NCBI RefSeq assembly: GCF_036182465.1
Contig: NZ_CP108081.1
Span: 12,090,001 to 12,154,000 of the forward strand
Length of the DNA stretch: 64,000 bases
Direction: 5' to 3'
Source of the DNA: Streptomyces sp. NBC_00258
GTDB lineage: Bacteria > Actinomycetota > Actinomycetes > Streptomycetales > Streptomycetaceae
Shown here: piece by piece, positions 26,381 to 35,232 of the stretch
Position numbering within the stretch: position 1 is the first letter of the stretch
Layout of the letters: each line of letters starts with the position of its first letter
Translations under genes and position numbers: made by a program
Notes under the pieces: model-generated
Database searches by the model: none
What the model saw: the letters and a program-made list of their open reading frames with translations, nothing else
What the model was told of the DNA's origin: nothing

Positions 26381-26770
26381 TCAGTGCGACGGCTTCGCCT
26401 GTGACCGCTCGTCGTAGGTCGCGCGTGCCGTGCTGATCGCGTCTGCGGTTTGCTCCGCCCATTCCCGCACCGCGTGCACGGCGGAGCACATGGTGGTGCC
26501 CAGAGGGGTGATGGCATACTCGACGCGTACCGGTACCTCGGCAAAGACCCGCCGTTCCACCAGGCCGTCGCGTTCGAGGTCGCGCAGGACGCGGGAGAGC
26601 ATCTCGCCGCTCACCCCGAGCTGCTTCTTGAGGTCGTTGAAGCGGGCGGGCCCGGCCTCCAGGGTGTAGGTGATGAGCATGGTCCAGCGGTTGGCCAGCC
26701 TCTCGAAAGCCTCTCGCGTGGGAGTGCCTGTTCCGTAGAGCTCGGCTGCGTCCCGGGGAGTCTCGATCAC
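26381..26770 (-). CDS. HxlR-family transcriptional regulator
   Basis: This 129-residue winged-helix protein has the HxlR pattern: RWTMLITYTLEAGPARFNDL, KKQLGVSGEMLSRVLRDLER, DGLVERRVFAEVPVRVEY and the C-terminal TPLGTTMCSAVHAVREWAE. It lies between the LuxR-type gene and the broken MBL gene on the same strand. HxlR proteins often respond to aldehydes or quinones through a cysteine; here the only cysteine is C-terminal (TTMC). Its target is probably nearby, but no operator was recognised. Confidence 0.85.
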   Translation of the reverse strand: MIETPRDAAELYGTGTPTREAFERLANRWTMLITYTLEAGPARFNDLKKQLGVSGEMLSRVLRDLERDGLVERRVFAEVPVRVEYAITPLGTTMCSAVHAVREWAEQTADAISTARATYDERSQAKPSH

Positions 26771-26864
26771 GTCGTCAGCCTATCTGGAGGCCCTGTTGCC
26801 GCAGCGGTGCCGGCCTCGCATCCTCCTTGCGGACAGGCGCCCCGATGTCACGTGGGTGCACGGC

Positions 26865-27890
26865 CTACCGGAGGGCGTCCGCCGGGATCTTGGGATCGTC
26901 GGTGAACGCCGACACGATGATGGCCTTGATGTTGTCGTGCGTGAACGCGTCTACTGCGGCGAGCTCCGTGCCGTACTTCTCGATCAGACGGGGCGTCACG
27001 TGGTCGGCGATGCGGTTGAACCAGACAGCCTGCGCCGCCCAGATGTTGCCCTCCTCGACGACTCTCAGGTCCATGGGAATGTCCTTCATCGCCTGCACCG
27101 TCCAGTTCCACTGGTCCACGAAGAAGGAGCGGCAGGCCTCGACGTCGTACCGGTTGCCAGTGTGGTAGGTGTGGCCGCCCAGGAAGACCTCGAAGTCGAG
27201 TTCGAGGATGGCGTCCATCGCCTCGAGGATGCCCGGGGATGTGGTCGGCGTTGCCGTAGTGCATGTACGGCGCCCAGCCCGGCGCGACGACATCCGCCAT
27301 CATCACGATCTTCTGCTTGGGCAGGTAGACGATGATGTTGCCGTGCTCGTGGTTCGGGCCCGGGTAGATCAGCTCGAAGCGCTCGCCGCCCACGGTGAGG
27401 CTGTGGTGCTTACCGGAGAAGGTGATGTCCGGCACGGGGCGCTCGGGATCGGTGTAGATCCGCAGGACCTCGGCGGTCATCTTGTGGGAGACGAACGTGG
27501 CGTCGGGGAACTTGACGGCGCCGGCGATGTGGTCGTCGTGGTCGTGTGTGAGGATCACGTGGGTCACCGGCTTGTCTGTGACCCGCTTGACGCCAGGGGT
27601 AGGAACTTGGCGACCGCGTCGAGCATGACGACGCCGGTGCGCGTGACGAAGAAGTAGCCCTGGGCGATGCCAGCGCTGACGACGTAGCCGTTCTTGCCGA
27701 CGCGCTCGAGTCGGTACCCCTCGGGCGGCATAGGCAGCGGCTTCGCGTGCTCCGGGAGCGGGAGGAAGCCGGTGGCGGGCGTCGTAGGGGCGGCTGCGGC
27801 GGGGGCCGGCGAGCCCAGTCCTGCCGCGGCGAGCGCGACCACGCCTGCTGTGACGCCACTTCGCTGGATGACGAAACGACGGTCTATCAC
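26865..27890 (-). pseudogene. Tat-exported MBL-fold hydrolase, two frameshifts
   Basis: The N-terminal frame (27890 to about 27600) reads DRRFVIQRSGVTAGVVALAA, a twin-arginine-like signal, then RLERVGKNGYVVSAGIAQGY. Homology continues in a second frame with VTHVILTHDHDDHIAGAVKF (the HxHxDH metal motif), PGPNHEHGNIIVYLP and MMADVVAPGWAPY. Near 27235 it shifts again to ILEAMDAILELDFEVFLGGH. Both breaks fall in runs of C or G, so they may be real mutations or sequencing errors. If repaired, the protein would be about 340 residues and exported. The substrate is unknown. Confidence 0.8.
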
Positions 27891-28151
27891 GAGAACCTCT
27901 GTTTTCCGTGAAATGAATTCCTGGGTTCACTGAAATGTGGCACCCGGACGACTGCGGGATCACCGTAACCGGCTCCGAGCCTGCGATCAAAATTCCCTCA
28001 GGAATCCGCTTTTGCTGACCTGGTCAATTGCGTCTGACGAGGTTCGTTCCGCGTGACTCATGGAGGGATCGAGGTTCGCTGTGCGACTGACCCGAACGCC
28101 TCGGTGGCGTCATGCGCCCGTCCACGTCACGCGATCAGCTGCGAATGATCA

Positions 28152-28191
28152 ACTGATCACGTCATGTCAACTCAGTGACCCTGTGATCAGT
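28152..28191. promoter_or_regulatory. Inverted repeat ACTGATCAC / GTGATCAGT
   Basis: Perfect 9-base arms at 28152-28160 and 28183-28191 are separated by 22 bases. Each arm contains the palindrome TGATCA, and another TGATCA lies at 28146-28151. The arrangement could be a paired operator with looped binding, or a long hairpin in RNA. Confidence 0.45.
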
Positions 28192-28210
28192 GAATATGGT
28201 GCACATCACA

Positions 28211-28243
28211 TTGAAGGTTCATGTTGCCTGCTTGAACGTTCAT
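28211..28243. promoter_or_regulatory. Two direct copies of TTGAANGTTCAT
   Basis: TTGAAGGTTCAT (28211-28222) and TTGAACGTTCAT (28232-28243) repeat with a 21-base period, two helical turns. Each is itself near-palindromic (TTGAAC-GTTCAT), as expected for a dimeric winged-helix regulator such as the MarR protein encoded at 28845-29351. The link to that protein is inference. Confidence 0.5.
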
Positions 28244-28844
28244 CCTGATCGAGGTACTGTTCCAGCGTGCATCGGGCGGGATTTGTCCAATTTTGGAAGC
28301 CTGTGCGTCATGAATCAAATACTGAGTCACGGCTTCTCGACCGGGTGAATTTCCGCCCGCCGGAATGCATCAAAAGCGGGAATTCTGGAATGGGAATACG
28401 GTCACGATGCCGTGCCGTTTCCCCTCGTGTGGCCCGTGTTCAACCGGCCCGTGCGGCACAATTCTTCCCCAATAGACGACGCGCTTATTCGGACGCGAGA
28501 TCCGCGCTGGCGTCGAAAGCAAGGTTTCTATGGACAGGTCCTGTGCGGGCATAAGTGCCGGTGGCTGCCCGGTCGCGCCCCGCCTGCCACCGGCGGACCG
28601 AAGCCGGGGTGTGACGACGCGTGTGGACGCGTTGGGTGAGAGTGGCGGCATTCGTGCAGCCCTCTCGGCTGGCCCAGCACACAGCATCGGGCCGCTGCCC
28701 GCTCTGCGCACAGTGCGAGCCGATCAGGCAGCAGCCACCGTCCGCGACGGGGGCGGCCTCGGGTCTGCGAGCAGCAGTGTTTCCTGCCGCGCGCCCGCGG
28801 TCGCCGGCAGGCGGGCGGCCGACCCGCAAGGTGTGACCGCGCGG

Positions 28845-29351
28845 CTAGCGTCGGCGCTGCTCCACCTCGTCGATGTCGAGCTGCTTGACGACGCGGGTGC
28901 AGATGCTGCGCACATAGCGCAGCTGTGTGGCGCTGAGGTGATCAATGACGAGTCTGCGCACCGTGGCCACATGCCCTGGAGCGGCTGCCGCTCCAGCCGC
29001 CCATCCGGCGTCCGTGAGCACGACATCGGCGTAGCGGGAGTCGTCCGGGGTCGGTTCGCGGACCACCCAGCCGCGTTGCTCAAGCCGCTTCACCGCATGG
29101 GACACACGCGACAGCGACCCGCTCGCCCTGGCGGCCAGTTCCCGCAGGCGGAGCCTGCGGTCGGAGGCCTTGGCGAGGTTGGCGAGGACTCCGTACTCGA
29201 AATGGTTCACGCCGATGTCGCGCTGGACCTGCGCGTCGAGCGCGGGCGGAAGCTTGACCAGCATGGCGGCCAGCGGCTCCCACGCAGCCAGTTCATTGTC
29301 GGTCAGCCAGTCCGGCTCCGGCCTGGGCTCGCCCGATTGCGCATCCGTCAT
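28845..29351 (-). CDS. MarR-family transcriptional regulator
   Basis: This 168-residue winged-helix protein shows VNHFEYGVLANLAKASDRRL, LRELAARASGSLSRVSHAVK, RLEQRGWVVREPTPDDSRYA (the DxR wing motif) and a C-terminal dimerisation helix. It is divergent from the LigB dioxygenase operon across 160 bases, the classic arrangement for a MarR repressor controlling its neighbour in response to phenolic or quinone ligands. TTGAAGCGTCA near 29374 in that gap partly matches the TTGAANGTTCAT motif at 28211-28243. Confidence 0.88.
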   Translation of the reverse strand: MTDAQSGEPRPEPDWLTDNELAAWEPLAAMLVKLPPALDAQVQRDIGVNHFEYGVLANLAKASDRRLRLRELAARASGSLSRVSHAVKRLEQRGWVVREPTPDDSRYADVVLTDAGWAAGAAAAPGHVATVRRLVIDHLSATQLRYVRSICTRVVKQLDIDEVEQRRR

Positions 29352-29511
29352 TCGCCGAGGATACCCGCCCAGGTTGAAGCGTCACGTTGCGCCGGTCGTG
29401 GCCCGGCACCGCTGCCGCCGCTTGAGTGCTCCGCGGAGGACTCCCGTCCCACCCTTCAGCCCCGCCTCGAAGAGATCCACCCCGATCAGGCCTGCCCCAC
29501 CAAGGAGAGCG

Positions 29512-30294
29512 ATGAACGCCGCAACACCTGTACGGATGCCCGCCATCTACATGAGTCACGGCGGGCCCAGTCTCCCGGACGACCCGATCTGGCCCGGCGA
29601 ACTGGCCCGCTGGGGGGCCGCCCTGTCGCACCCCACCGCGATCCTGATGATCTCCGCACACTGGGAGGAGGCACCGCTCGCCCTGGGAGCGACCACCACG
29701 GTGCCGCTGACCTACGACTTCTACGGCTTTCCCGAGCACTTCTACCGCGTTCAGTACCCGAGCCCCGGCGCCCCCGATCTGGCCGACAAGGTGCGCAAGC
29801 TCCTGCGCGGCCCGGGCATGCCAGTCCATGACCTGCCCGACCGGGGCCTGGACCACGGCGCCTACGTCCCGCTCACACAGATGTACCCGGCGGCCGACGT
29901 CCCCGTCCTGCAGATGTCCATGCCCACCCTCGAGCCGAAGCAGCTGATGGACATCGGGCGCCGGCTCGCCCCGCTGCGCGACGAAGGAGTCCTCATCGTC
30001 GGCAGCGGTCACTTCACCCACAACCTGCGCGCCCTGAACACCGCCAACCACGTGCTGCCGTTCATGGCCGAGTTCGACGACTGGGGCAAGCAAGCCCTGG
30101 CCGGGGGAGACGTGGACGCGATCCTCGACTTCAAGCACAAGGCGCCGGCCGCCCTGTATGCCCACCCGCGCGAGGAGCACTTCGTCCCGCTCGCCGTCAC
30201 TCTCGGCGCAGCCTTCGATGAACTGCCCACCCAGCAGGCCGTCATCGAGGGCTACTGGCTGGGCATGTCCAAGCGCTCAGTGCAGTTCGGCTGA
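29512..30294 (+). CDS. LigB/DODA-type extradiol dioxygenase
   Basis: This 260-residue class III ring-cleavage dioxygenase shows the fold's metal and catalytic histidines in IYMSHGGPSLPDD, ISAHWEEAPLALG, LDHGAYVPLTQMYP and VGSGHFTHNLRAL, with a C-terminal HPREEHFVPLAV. The ATG at 29512 follows AAGGAGAG with ideal spacing; the open frame upstream is spurious. Relatives act on DOPA or other catechols with Fe(II) or Zn. It opens the operon that continues with the FMN reductase and the Rieske fusion enzymes and is probably repressed by the divergent MarR protein. The catechol substrate is unknown. Confidence 0.88.
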   Translation: MNAATPVRMPAIYMSHGGPSLPDDPIWPGELARWGAALSHPTAILMISAHWEEAPLALGATTTVPLTYDFYGFPEHFYRVQYPSPGAPDLADKVRKLLRGPGMPVHDLPDRGLDHGAYVPLTQMYPAADVPVLQMSMPTLEPKQLMDIGRRLAPLRDEGVLIVGSGHFTHNLRALNTANHVLPFMAEFDDWGKQALAGGDVDAILDFKHKAPAALYAHPREEHFVPLAVTLGAAFDELPTQQAVIEGYWLGMSKRSVQFG

Positions 30295-30366
30295 CACCCG
30301 CCCGCCCCTGCCGGGGCACATCGCCGATCGCTCACCCCCGGATGAACGCTTCAGGAAGGCAGCACG

Positions 30367-30474
30367 ATGACTCCTCACGCCCGCGAGCGCACGAAAGTGC
30401 TCCTCCTCGCAGTGACCACCCTGCTTCTCAGCAGCGGTCTCGTCCTCATGCTTGAGCACGCCTACCGGAGCTGA
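30367..30474 (+). CDS. 35-residue single-span membrane peptide
   Basis: ATG at 30367 is preceded by AGGAAGGCAGCACG, a good ribosome-binding site. The peptide has a basic N terminus (HARERTK), one hydrophobic span of about 18 residues (VLLLAVTTLLLSSGLVLM) and a short tail EHAYRS. It lies between the LigB and FMN-reductase genes on the same strand. It may anchor or modulate an operon enzyme. The function is unknown, and translation rests only on the ribosome site and composition. Confidence 0.5.
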   Translation: MTPHARERTKVLLLAVTTLLLSSGLVLMLEHAYRS

Positions 30475-30634
30475 GCGCGCTCATGCGCTCAGCCGGAATA
30501 CGCCGCCGCCCGTGCCTCGGCGAGTGTCGCGGGCGGCGAGTCCTGCGCGGCCCTCCTCGAACACCCCGGCGCCTACGTCGGCCCGCCTCCTCCATCGTCC
30601 CCTCCCGCCGAACACGCCAGAAAAGACGACAGAG

Positions 30635-31291
30635 ATGAACACACCCACACGCGAGCCACTGCGGTTTCTGGTCGTGTCCGCATCAGGGCGGGCCGATTCC
30701 CTCAACACCCAGCTGGCACGACTGGCGGCTGCAACAATCGAGGCAGATGGCTCGGTCGCCGATCTCGCCACCGTCAAGGACTTCGCCGTCCCCGACTACG
30801 ACGGCGACGCCGAGGCCAGAAACGGCATTCCGCTCGGCGCCGAACACTTCAAACGGCGACTGGAGGACGCGGACGCACTCGTCGTCGTCTCACCCGAGTA
30901 CAACGCCTCGATTCCCGGCGTGCTGAAGAACCTTCTCGACTGGGTGTCCCGCTTCCGGCCTCAGCCGTTCAGCGACCGCCAGACACTGCTCATGTCGGCA
31001 TCGCCCTCCATGGTCGGCGGCAACCGCGGACTGTGGGCCCTGCGCGTTCCCCTCGAACACCTTGGCGCCCGCGTCTATCCCGGCATGTTCTCTCTGGCCC
31101 GTGCCGACACCATGTTGACCACCGGCGGCCTGTTGTCGGACAGCTACCTCCAACAGCGGTTCGACGCGAACGTCATCGACTTCGTCAACCTCGTAGAAGC
31201 CGCCACACACTACCCCCGCGTCAAGAACGCCTGGGCCCACCAGATCGGCGTCTGCCGACACGCCCACCCCGCCCCAGGCCAGACCGTCTGA
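30635..31291 (+). CDS. NAD(P)H-dependent FMN reductase
   Basis: This 218-residue flavodoxin-fold protein shows FLVVSASGRADSLNTQLARL (FMN phosphate loop), ADALVVVSPEYNASIPGVLK (the SPEYN loop) and LLMSASPSMVGGNRGLWALR. It belongs to the SsuE/ArsH/azoreductase-like family and would reduce FMN or quinones with NAD(P)H. The ATG at 30635 was chosen because the conserved fold starts directly after it. In this operon it may supply reduced flavin or recycle quinones linked to the dioxygenase and the FMN/Rieske enzymes. Confidence 0.85.
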   Translation: MNTPTREPLRFLVVSASGRADSLNTQLARLAAATIEADGSVADLATVKDFAVPDYDGDAEARNGIPLGAEHFKRRLEDADALVVVSPEYNASIPGVLKNLLDWVSRFRPQPFSDRQTLLMSASPSMVGGNRGLWALRVPLEHLGARVYPGMFSLARADTMLTTGGLLSDSYLQQRFDANVIDFVNLVEAATHYPRVKNAWAHQIGVCRHAHPAPGQTV

Positions 31292-31403
31292 CCCTGCGCA
31301 CCGCACCGCACGGCCGCCCCAGGCAGCTGATCCGGTTCCAACCGGCGGTCACCTGCCCGTTCTCCGTCACCCCTCATTTGTTCACCTGCCTTGGAGTCTT
31401 GTC

Positions 31404-33017
31404 ATGAGTGGCCCCTTCATCCCCCTCGCCCGCTGGGACGAGCTGGTCGGCGACGTTCCGGCGGCCGCGCAGGCCGACGGAGTGGACCTGGTCGTAGTCC
31501 GCCATGGCCAGGACGTGGCGGTACTCGAAGGGCGCTGCCCGCACCGGGGCGCGCTGTTGGCGGACGGCCGGGTGGAGGGCGGCAACATCGTCTGCGGTCT
31601 GCACGGGTGGGACTTCCGTCTGGACACCGGGGTCTCGGCGTACAACCCGGCCGAACGCATCCATCGCTTCACCGCCCGCCGCGAGGGTGAGCACGTGGTG
31701 ATCGACAAAGCCGAACTGGTGGCCTACCAGGACGCCAACCCATCGCCGGTGACGGAGTCGACGTACGACCGGCTCTACAACGATCCGCATCAGAACACCC
31801 CGGCCGAGCCGTACGTCGCCGAGATCCACCGCATGGCGCGGCGCGGCCTGAGCAGCGCGCACGGCGACGTGGCCGCCATGGGCGTGCCGCGCACCGACCT
31901 GCCGGACTGGGACGACCTGCAATTCCTCACAGCCCAGCTGCACCGATTTCCCCTCCTCGACGACGAGCCCGTCGACACCGCGGTCACTATCGGCCCGGCC
32001 GCCGCGCGGCCCCTGCGCCTGGACATCCCGCTGTTCGTCTCCGACATGAGCTTCGGCGCCCTCTCGGCCGAGGCGAAGACGGCGCTGTCGATGGGCGCGG
32101 AGGGCGCGGGCACCGCGATCTGCTCCGGTGAGGGCGGCATGCTGCCCGAGGAACAGGCCGCCAATTCGCGGTACCTGTACGAGCTGGCCTCGGGGCGCTT
32201 CGGCTGGGACGAGGCGGTGTTGGAGAAGGTCCAGGCCGTGCACCTCAAGCTCGGCCAGGGCGCGAAGACAGGCACGGGCGGCCATCTGCCCGGCCACAAG
32301 GTGACGGGCCGGATCGCCGAGGTCCGCGGCCTTGCCGAGGGCACCTCCGCCGTCTCCCCGGCCCGCTTCCCGGACTGGACGACCCTGCGCGACGCCGCCG
32401 ACCTCGTCACCCATCTGCGGGAACGCTCCGGCGGGATCCCCATCGGGGTGAAGATGTCGGCCCAGCACGTCGAGGCCGACCTGGACGCCGCCCTGGAGAT
32501 GGGCGTGGACTACGTCATCCTCGACGGCCGCGGTGGCGGCACCGGGGCGGCCCCCACCATCCTGCGCGACAACATCGGCGTGCCGACGATGGCCGCGCTC
32601 GCCCGAGCCCGCCGCCATCTCGACACCTCCGGCGCCCGCCATGTCACGTTGATCGCGACCGGGGGACTGCGCCGGCCGCAGGACATGGCCAAGGCCCTCG
32701 CGCTGGGCGCCGACGCGCTCGCGCTGTCCAACGTGCCGCTGCAGGCCATCGGCTGCGTGGGGATGCGCGCCTGCCACACCGATAACTGCCCCATGGGCAT
32801 CGCCACGCAGCAGCCGCACCTGCGGGCCCGGCTGCCCGTGCAGCGGGCCGCGGCGCAGCTCACCCGCTACTTCGAGTCGGCCACCCAGCTGATGAAGGTC
32901 CTGGCCCGGGCCTGTGGCCACGACCGGCTCGGCGCCTTCACCGCACACGACTTGACCACCTGGAAGCACGACGTCGCTGAGCTGGCCGGCGTCACCTACG
33001 CGGGAGCGAAGCGATGA
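31404..33017 (+). CDS. Rieske ferredoxin fused to glutamate-synthase-like FMN domain
   Basis: This 537-residue fusion has an N-terminal Rieske domain with C45-P-H47 (EGRCPHRGALL) and C64-x2-H67 (VCGLHGWDF). A GltB-type FMN barrel follows from about residue 150 (LFVSDMSFGALSAEAKTALS, EGGMLPEEQAANSRY, KLGQGAKTGTGGHLPG, VILDGRGGGTGAAP). The 3Fe-4S cysteines C451, C457 and C462 lie in GCVGMRACHTDNCPMGIATQ. The amidotransferase domain of true glutamate synthase is absent. It thus joins a Rieske cluster, FMN and a 3Fe-4S cluster in one chain, suggesting electron transfer. The next gene overlaps by ATGA and has a second Rieske domain. The reaction is unknown. Confidence 0.85.
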   Translation: MSGPFIPLARWDELVGDVPAAAQADGVDLVVVRHGQDVAVLEGRCPHRGALLADGRVEGGNIVCGLHGWDFRLDTGVSAYNPAERIHRFTARREGEHVVIDKAELVAYQDANPSPVTESTYDRLYNDPHQNTPAEPYVAEIHRMARRGLSSAHGDVAAMGVPRTDLPDWDDLQFLTAQLHRFPLLDDEPVDTAVTIGPAAARPLRLDIPLFVSDMSFGALSAEAKTALSMGAEGAGTAICSGEGGMLPEEQAANSRYLYELASGRFGWDEAVLEKVQAVHLKLGQGAKTGTGGHLPGHKVTGRIAEVRGLAEGTSAVSPARFPDWTTLRDAADLVTHLRERSGGIPIGVKMSAQHVEADLDAALEMGVDYVILDGRGGGTGAAPTILRDNIGVPTMAALARARRHLDTSGARHVTLIATGGLRRPQDMAKALALGADALALSNVPLQAIGCVGMRACHTDNCPMGIATQQPHLRARLPVQRAAAQLTRYFESATQLMKVLARACGHDRLGAFTAHDLTTWKHDVAELAGVTYAGAKR

Positions 33018-34966
33018 CCGACAAGCAGCACCAGAGCGACGGCGCCACACGCTGGCACAAACTCGACGAACTCCCCGACGAGGGGCGGGTGCACACCGCC
33101 GTGGTCGACGGCCGAGCTCTCGCGTTGTCCCGCTGCGCCGGGAAGCTCGGCGCGCTGGACAACCACTGCCCCCACCAGGGCGGCCCGCTTGGAGAGGGTT
33201 CGATCGAGAACGGCTGGCTGCGCTGCCCCTGGCACGGCTACGACTACAACCCGACCGACGGCCGCCCGCCGGAGGGCTTCAGCGACGCCCCCGCCTCCTA
33301 CGAGGTCGAGGAACGGGCGGACGGCGCCTATGTGGCGCTGCCCGCGGAGTCCGAACGTCCACGCAGTGTCTCCGACGTCCTCGTCGAGACGCTGGTGGCC
33401 TGGGGCGTGGACACCGTCTTCGGCATGGTCGGGCACTCCAACCTGGGCTTCGCCGAGGCCGTGCGCCGGGCCGAGGAGCGCGGCGAGCTGCGCTACATCG
33501 GCATCCGCCACGAGGGCGCCGGCTCCTTTGCCGCCAGCGCCTACGGCAAGCTCACCGGCCGCCCCGCGGTCTGTCTCGGCATCGCCGGACCGGGATCGAC
33601 GAACATGCTTACGGGACTGTACGACGCCCGCCTCGACAGCGCCCCGGTGCTCGCCGTGTCCGGGCAGGTGCCCTCCACGGTGCTGGGCTGCGGTGCCTTC
33701 CAGGACGTCGATCTGTCCGCCGTCTTCCGCGACGTGGCCCTCTCCACGGTCACCGTGCACGCCGGCTCTGATCACGCCGAACTGGCCGGCACGGCCGTCA
33801 AGCACGCCCTCGACGGCCGCGGCGTGGCCCACCTGGTGCTGCCCGACGAGGTCCAGGATCAGCCCTCGGACGCGAAGGCCGGCTCACCCGCCGGACGGCA
33901 GGCGAACCTGGCCGTGACGCCGCCTGCCGCCGAGCTGACGGCGGCCCTGGAACGCCTGCGCACCGCACGACGGCCCGTTCTGATCGTCGGTGAGGGCGCA
34001 CGCGGCGCCCAGGCCGAGGTCACCGCTCTCGGGGAACGGCTCGGTGCACCGGTGCTCACCACCTTCCGTGCCAAGGGCCTCGTTGCCGACACCCACCCCC
34101 TCGGCGCGGGCGTCCTGGGCCGCTCCGGCACACCGGTGGCCTCGTGGCTGATGAACGAATCCGATCTGCTGCTGGTGGTCGGTGCCTCGTTCGCCAACCA
34201 CACCGGCATCGCTCCATACAAGCCGATCATCCAGGTCGACGACACCCCCGCAGTGATCGGACGGTTCACCGGTGTCGATGTCGGCCTGCTGGGCGATGCC
34301 GCGGTCACCCTCACCGAGCTGTTGGAGGGCCTGGGCCACGACGTAAAAGCCGAGGACCAGCGCGACGATGTCGCCGCCCGCTGGGCCATCTGGCGGAAGG
34401 AGAAGGAGCGCCGGGCCGCCGACGACCGAGGCCAGGGCCTGTCCTCGGCCGCCGTGTTCGCCGCCCTGACCCGGCACTGTCCCACTGACGCCGTGATGAC
34501 CGTGGACGTCGGCAACCATGCGTACTCCTTCGGGCGCTACTTCGAAAGCACCGGCCAGCCCGTGCTGATGTCCGGCTACCTCGGCTCCATCGGCTTCGGC
34601 TACCCGGCCGCCATGGGCGCCTGGGCCGCCGATCCGAGCCGGCCCATAGTCGCGGTCACCGGCGACGGCGGCTTCGGCCAGTACCTCGCCGAACTGACCA
34701 CCGCCGTCAAACACCACATGCCCATCAAGCACGTCCTGCTCGACAACGGCTCCCTCGGCAAGATCAGCAAGGAGCAGCTCGCCGGGCACCTGCCCGTCTG
34801 GCAGACCTCCCTGGTCAATCCCGACTTCGCCGACTTCGCCCGGTCCTGCGGCGCCACCGGGCTCACGGCCGGCACGCCGACCGAACTCGACGACGCCATG
34901 CGCACGCTGTTTGCCACTGACGGCCCGGCGCTCCTGCACCTGCGCACCGACGCCACCCTCGTGTGA
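33014..34966 (+). CDS. Rieske ferredoxin fused to pyruvate-oxidase-like ThDP enzyme
   Basis: In this 650-residue fusion, residues 1-105 form a Rieske domain (C52-P-H54 in NHCPHQGGPLG; C71-P-W-H74 in CPWHGYDYNPTDG). Residues about 120-650 form a ThDP enzyme of the PoxB/acetolactate-synthase superfamily. The activating Glu is in IRHEGAGSFAASAYGKL, and PAVCLGIAGPGSTNMLTGLY and the cofactor motif VTGDGGFGQYLAELTT with LLDNGSLGKI are clear. A 2-oxoacid or similar substrate would be decarboxylated, with electrons possibly leaving through the Rieske cluster rather than FAD. It overlaps the FMN/Rieske gene by four bases, so the two products probably form one complex. Confidence 0.87.
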   Translation: MTDKQHQSDGATRWHKLDELPDEGRVHTAVVDGRALALSRCAGKLGALDNHCPHQGGPLGEGSIENGWLRCPWHGYDYNPTDGRPPEGFSDAPASYEVEERADGAYVALPAESERPRSVSDVLVETLVAWGVDTVFGMVGHSNLGFAEAVRRAEERGELRYIGIRHEGAGSFAASAYGKLTGRPAVCLGIAGPGSTNMLTGLYDARLDSAPVLAVSGQVPSTVLGCGAFQDVDLSAVFRDVALSTVTVHAGSDHAELAGTAVKHALDGRGVAHLVLPDEVQDQPSDAKAGSPAGRQANLAVTPPAAELTAALERLRTARRPVLIVGEGARGAQAEVTALGERLGAPVLTTFRAKGLVADTHPLGAGVLGRSGTPVASWLMNESDLLLVVGASFANHTGIAPYKPIIQVDDTPAVIGRFTGVDVGLLGDAAVTLTELLEGLGHDVKAEDQRDDVAARWAIWRKEKERRAADDRGQGLSSAAVFAALTRHCPTDAVMTVDVGNHAYSFGRYFESTGQPVLMSGYLGSIGFGYPAAMGAWAADPSRPIVAVTGDGGFGQYLAELTTAVKHHMPIKHVLLDNGSLGKISKEQLAGHLPVWQTSLVNPDFADFARSCGATGLTAGTPTELDDAMRTLFATDGPALLHLRTDATLV

Positions 34967-34978
34967 CGACCAACCGGG

Positions 34979-34999
34979 GCCGCGGCCGAAGACCGCGGC
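34979..34999. terminator. GC hairpin after the Rieske-ThDP gene
   Basis: GCCGCGG and CCGCGGC form a perfect 7-bp stem with the loop CCGAAGA, 12 bases after the operon stop. It has no T-tract. It lies between this operon and the convergent AraC gene. Confidence 0.5.
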
Positions 35000-35232
35000 G
35001 CCTCAGGTCAGGGCTCCCTCATGGGCCGGCTCACAGCGGTCGGCCCACGAAAGAGGCCATTGCCGTATCCGGGACAGGTGCGAGCCTGGTTCCCGCTGGG
35101 GACCGGCCGACATAGGCAAGCGGACCGCCGAGGGCCCGCTGGCCACGCAGCCCAGCCACGTTGGAGGGCGCCTCTCCGCCCGTCGCGGGCTCTGTTCAGA
35201 GCGCCGTCGGATGCCCGGTGCCGCTTGCCGGC

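Larger units (their letters stand above)
27891..28844. other. Repeat-rich non-coding region upstream of MarR-LigB genes
   Basis: About 950 bases with no supported gene. The stretch 28120-28400 is AT-richer than its surroundings and packed with TGATCA palindromes and TTGAA/GTTCAT motifs (listed separately). Open frames here are short, Arg/Ser-rich and lack ribosome-binding sites. It may contain the promoter of the minus-strand MBL gene and additional regulatory DNA or an unrecognised small RNA. Confidence 0.5.

Noticed and set aside
28267..28554. A 95-codon plus-strand frame in the repeat-rich gap
   Set aside because: No ribosome site, biased Arg/Ser composition and no recognisable domain.
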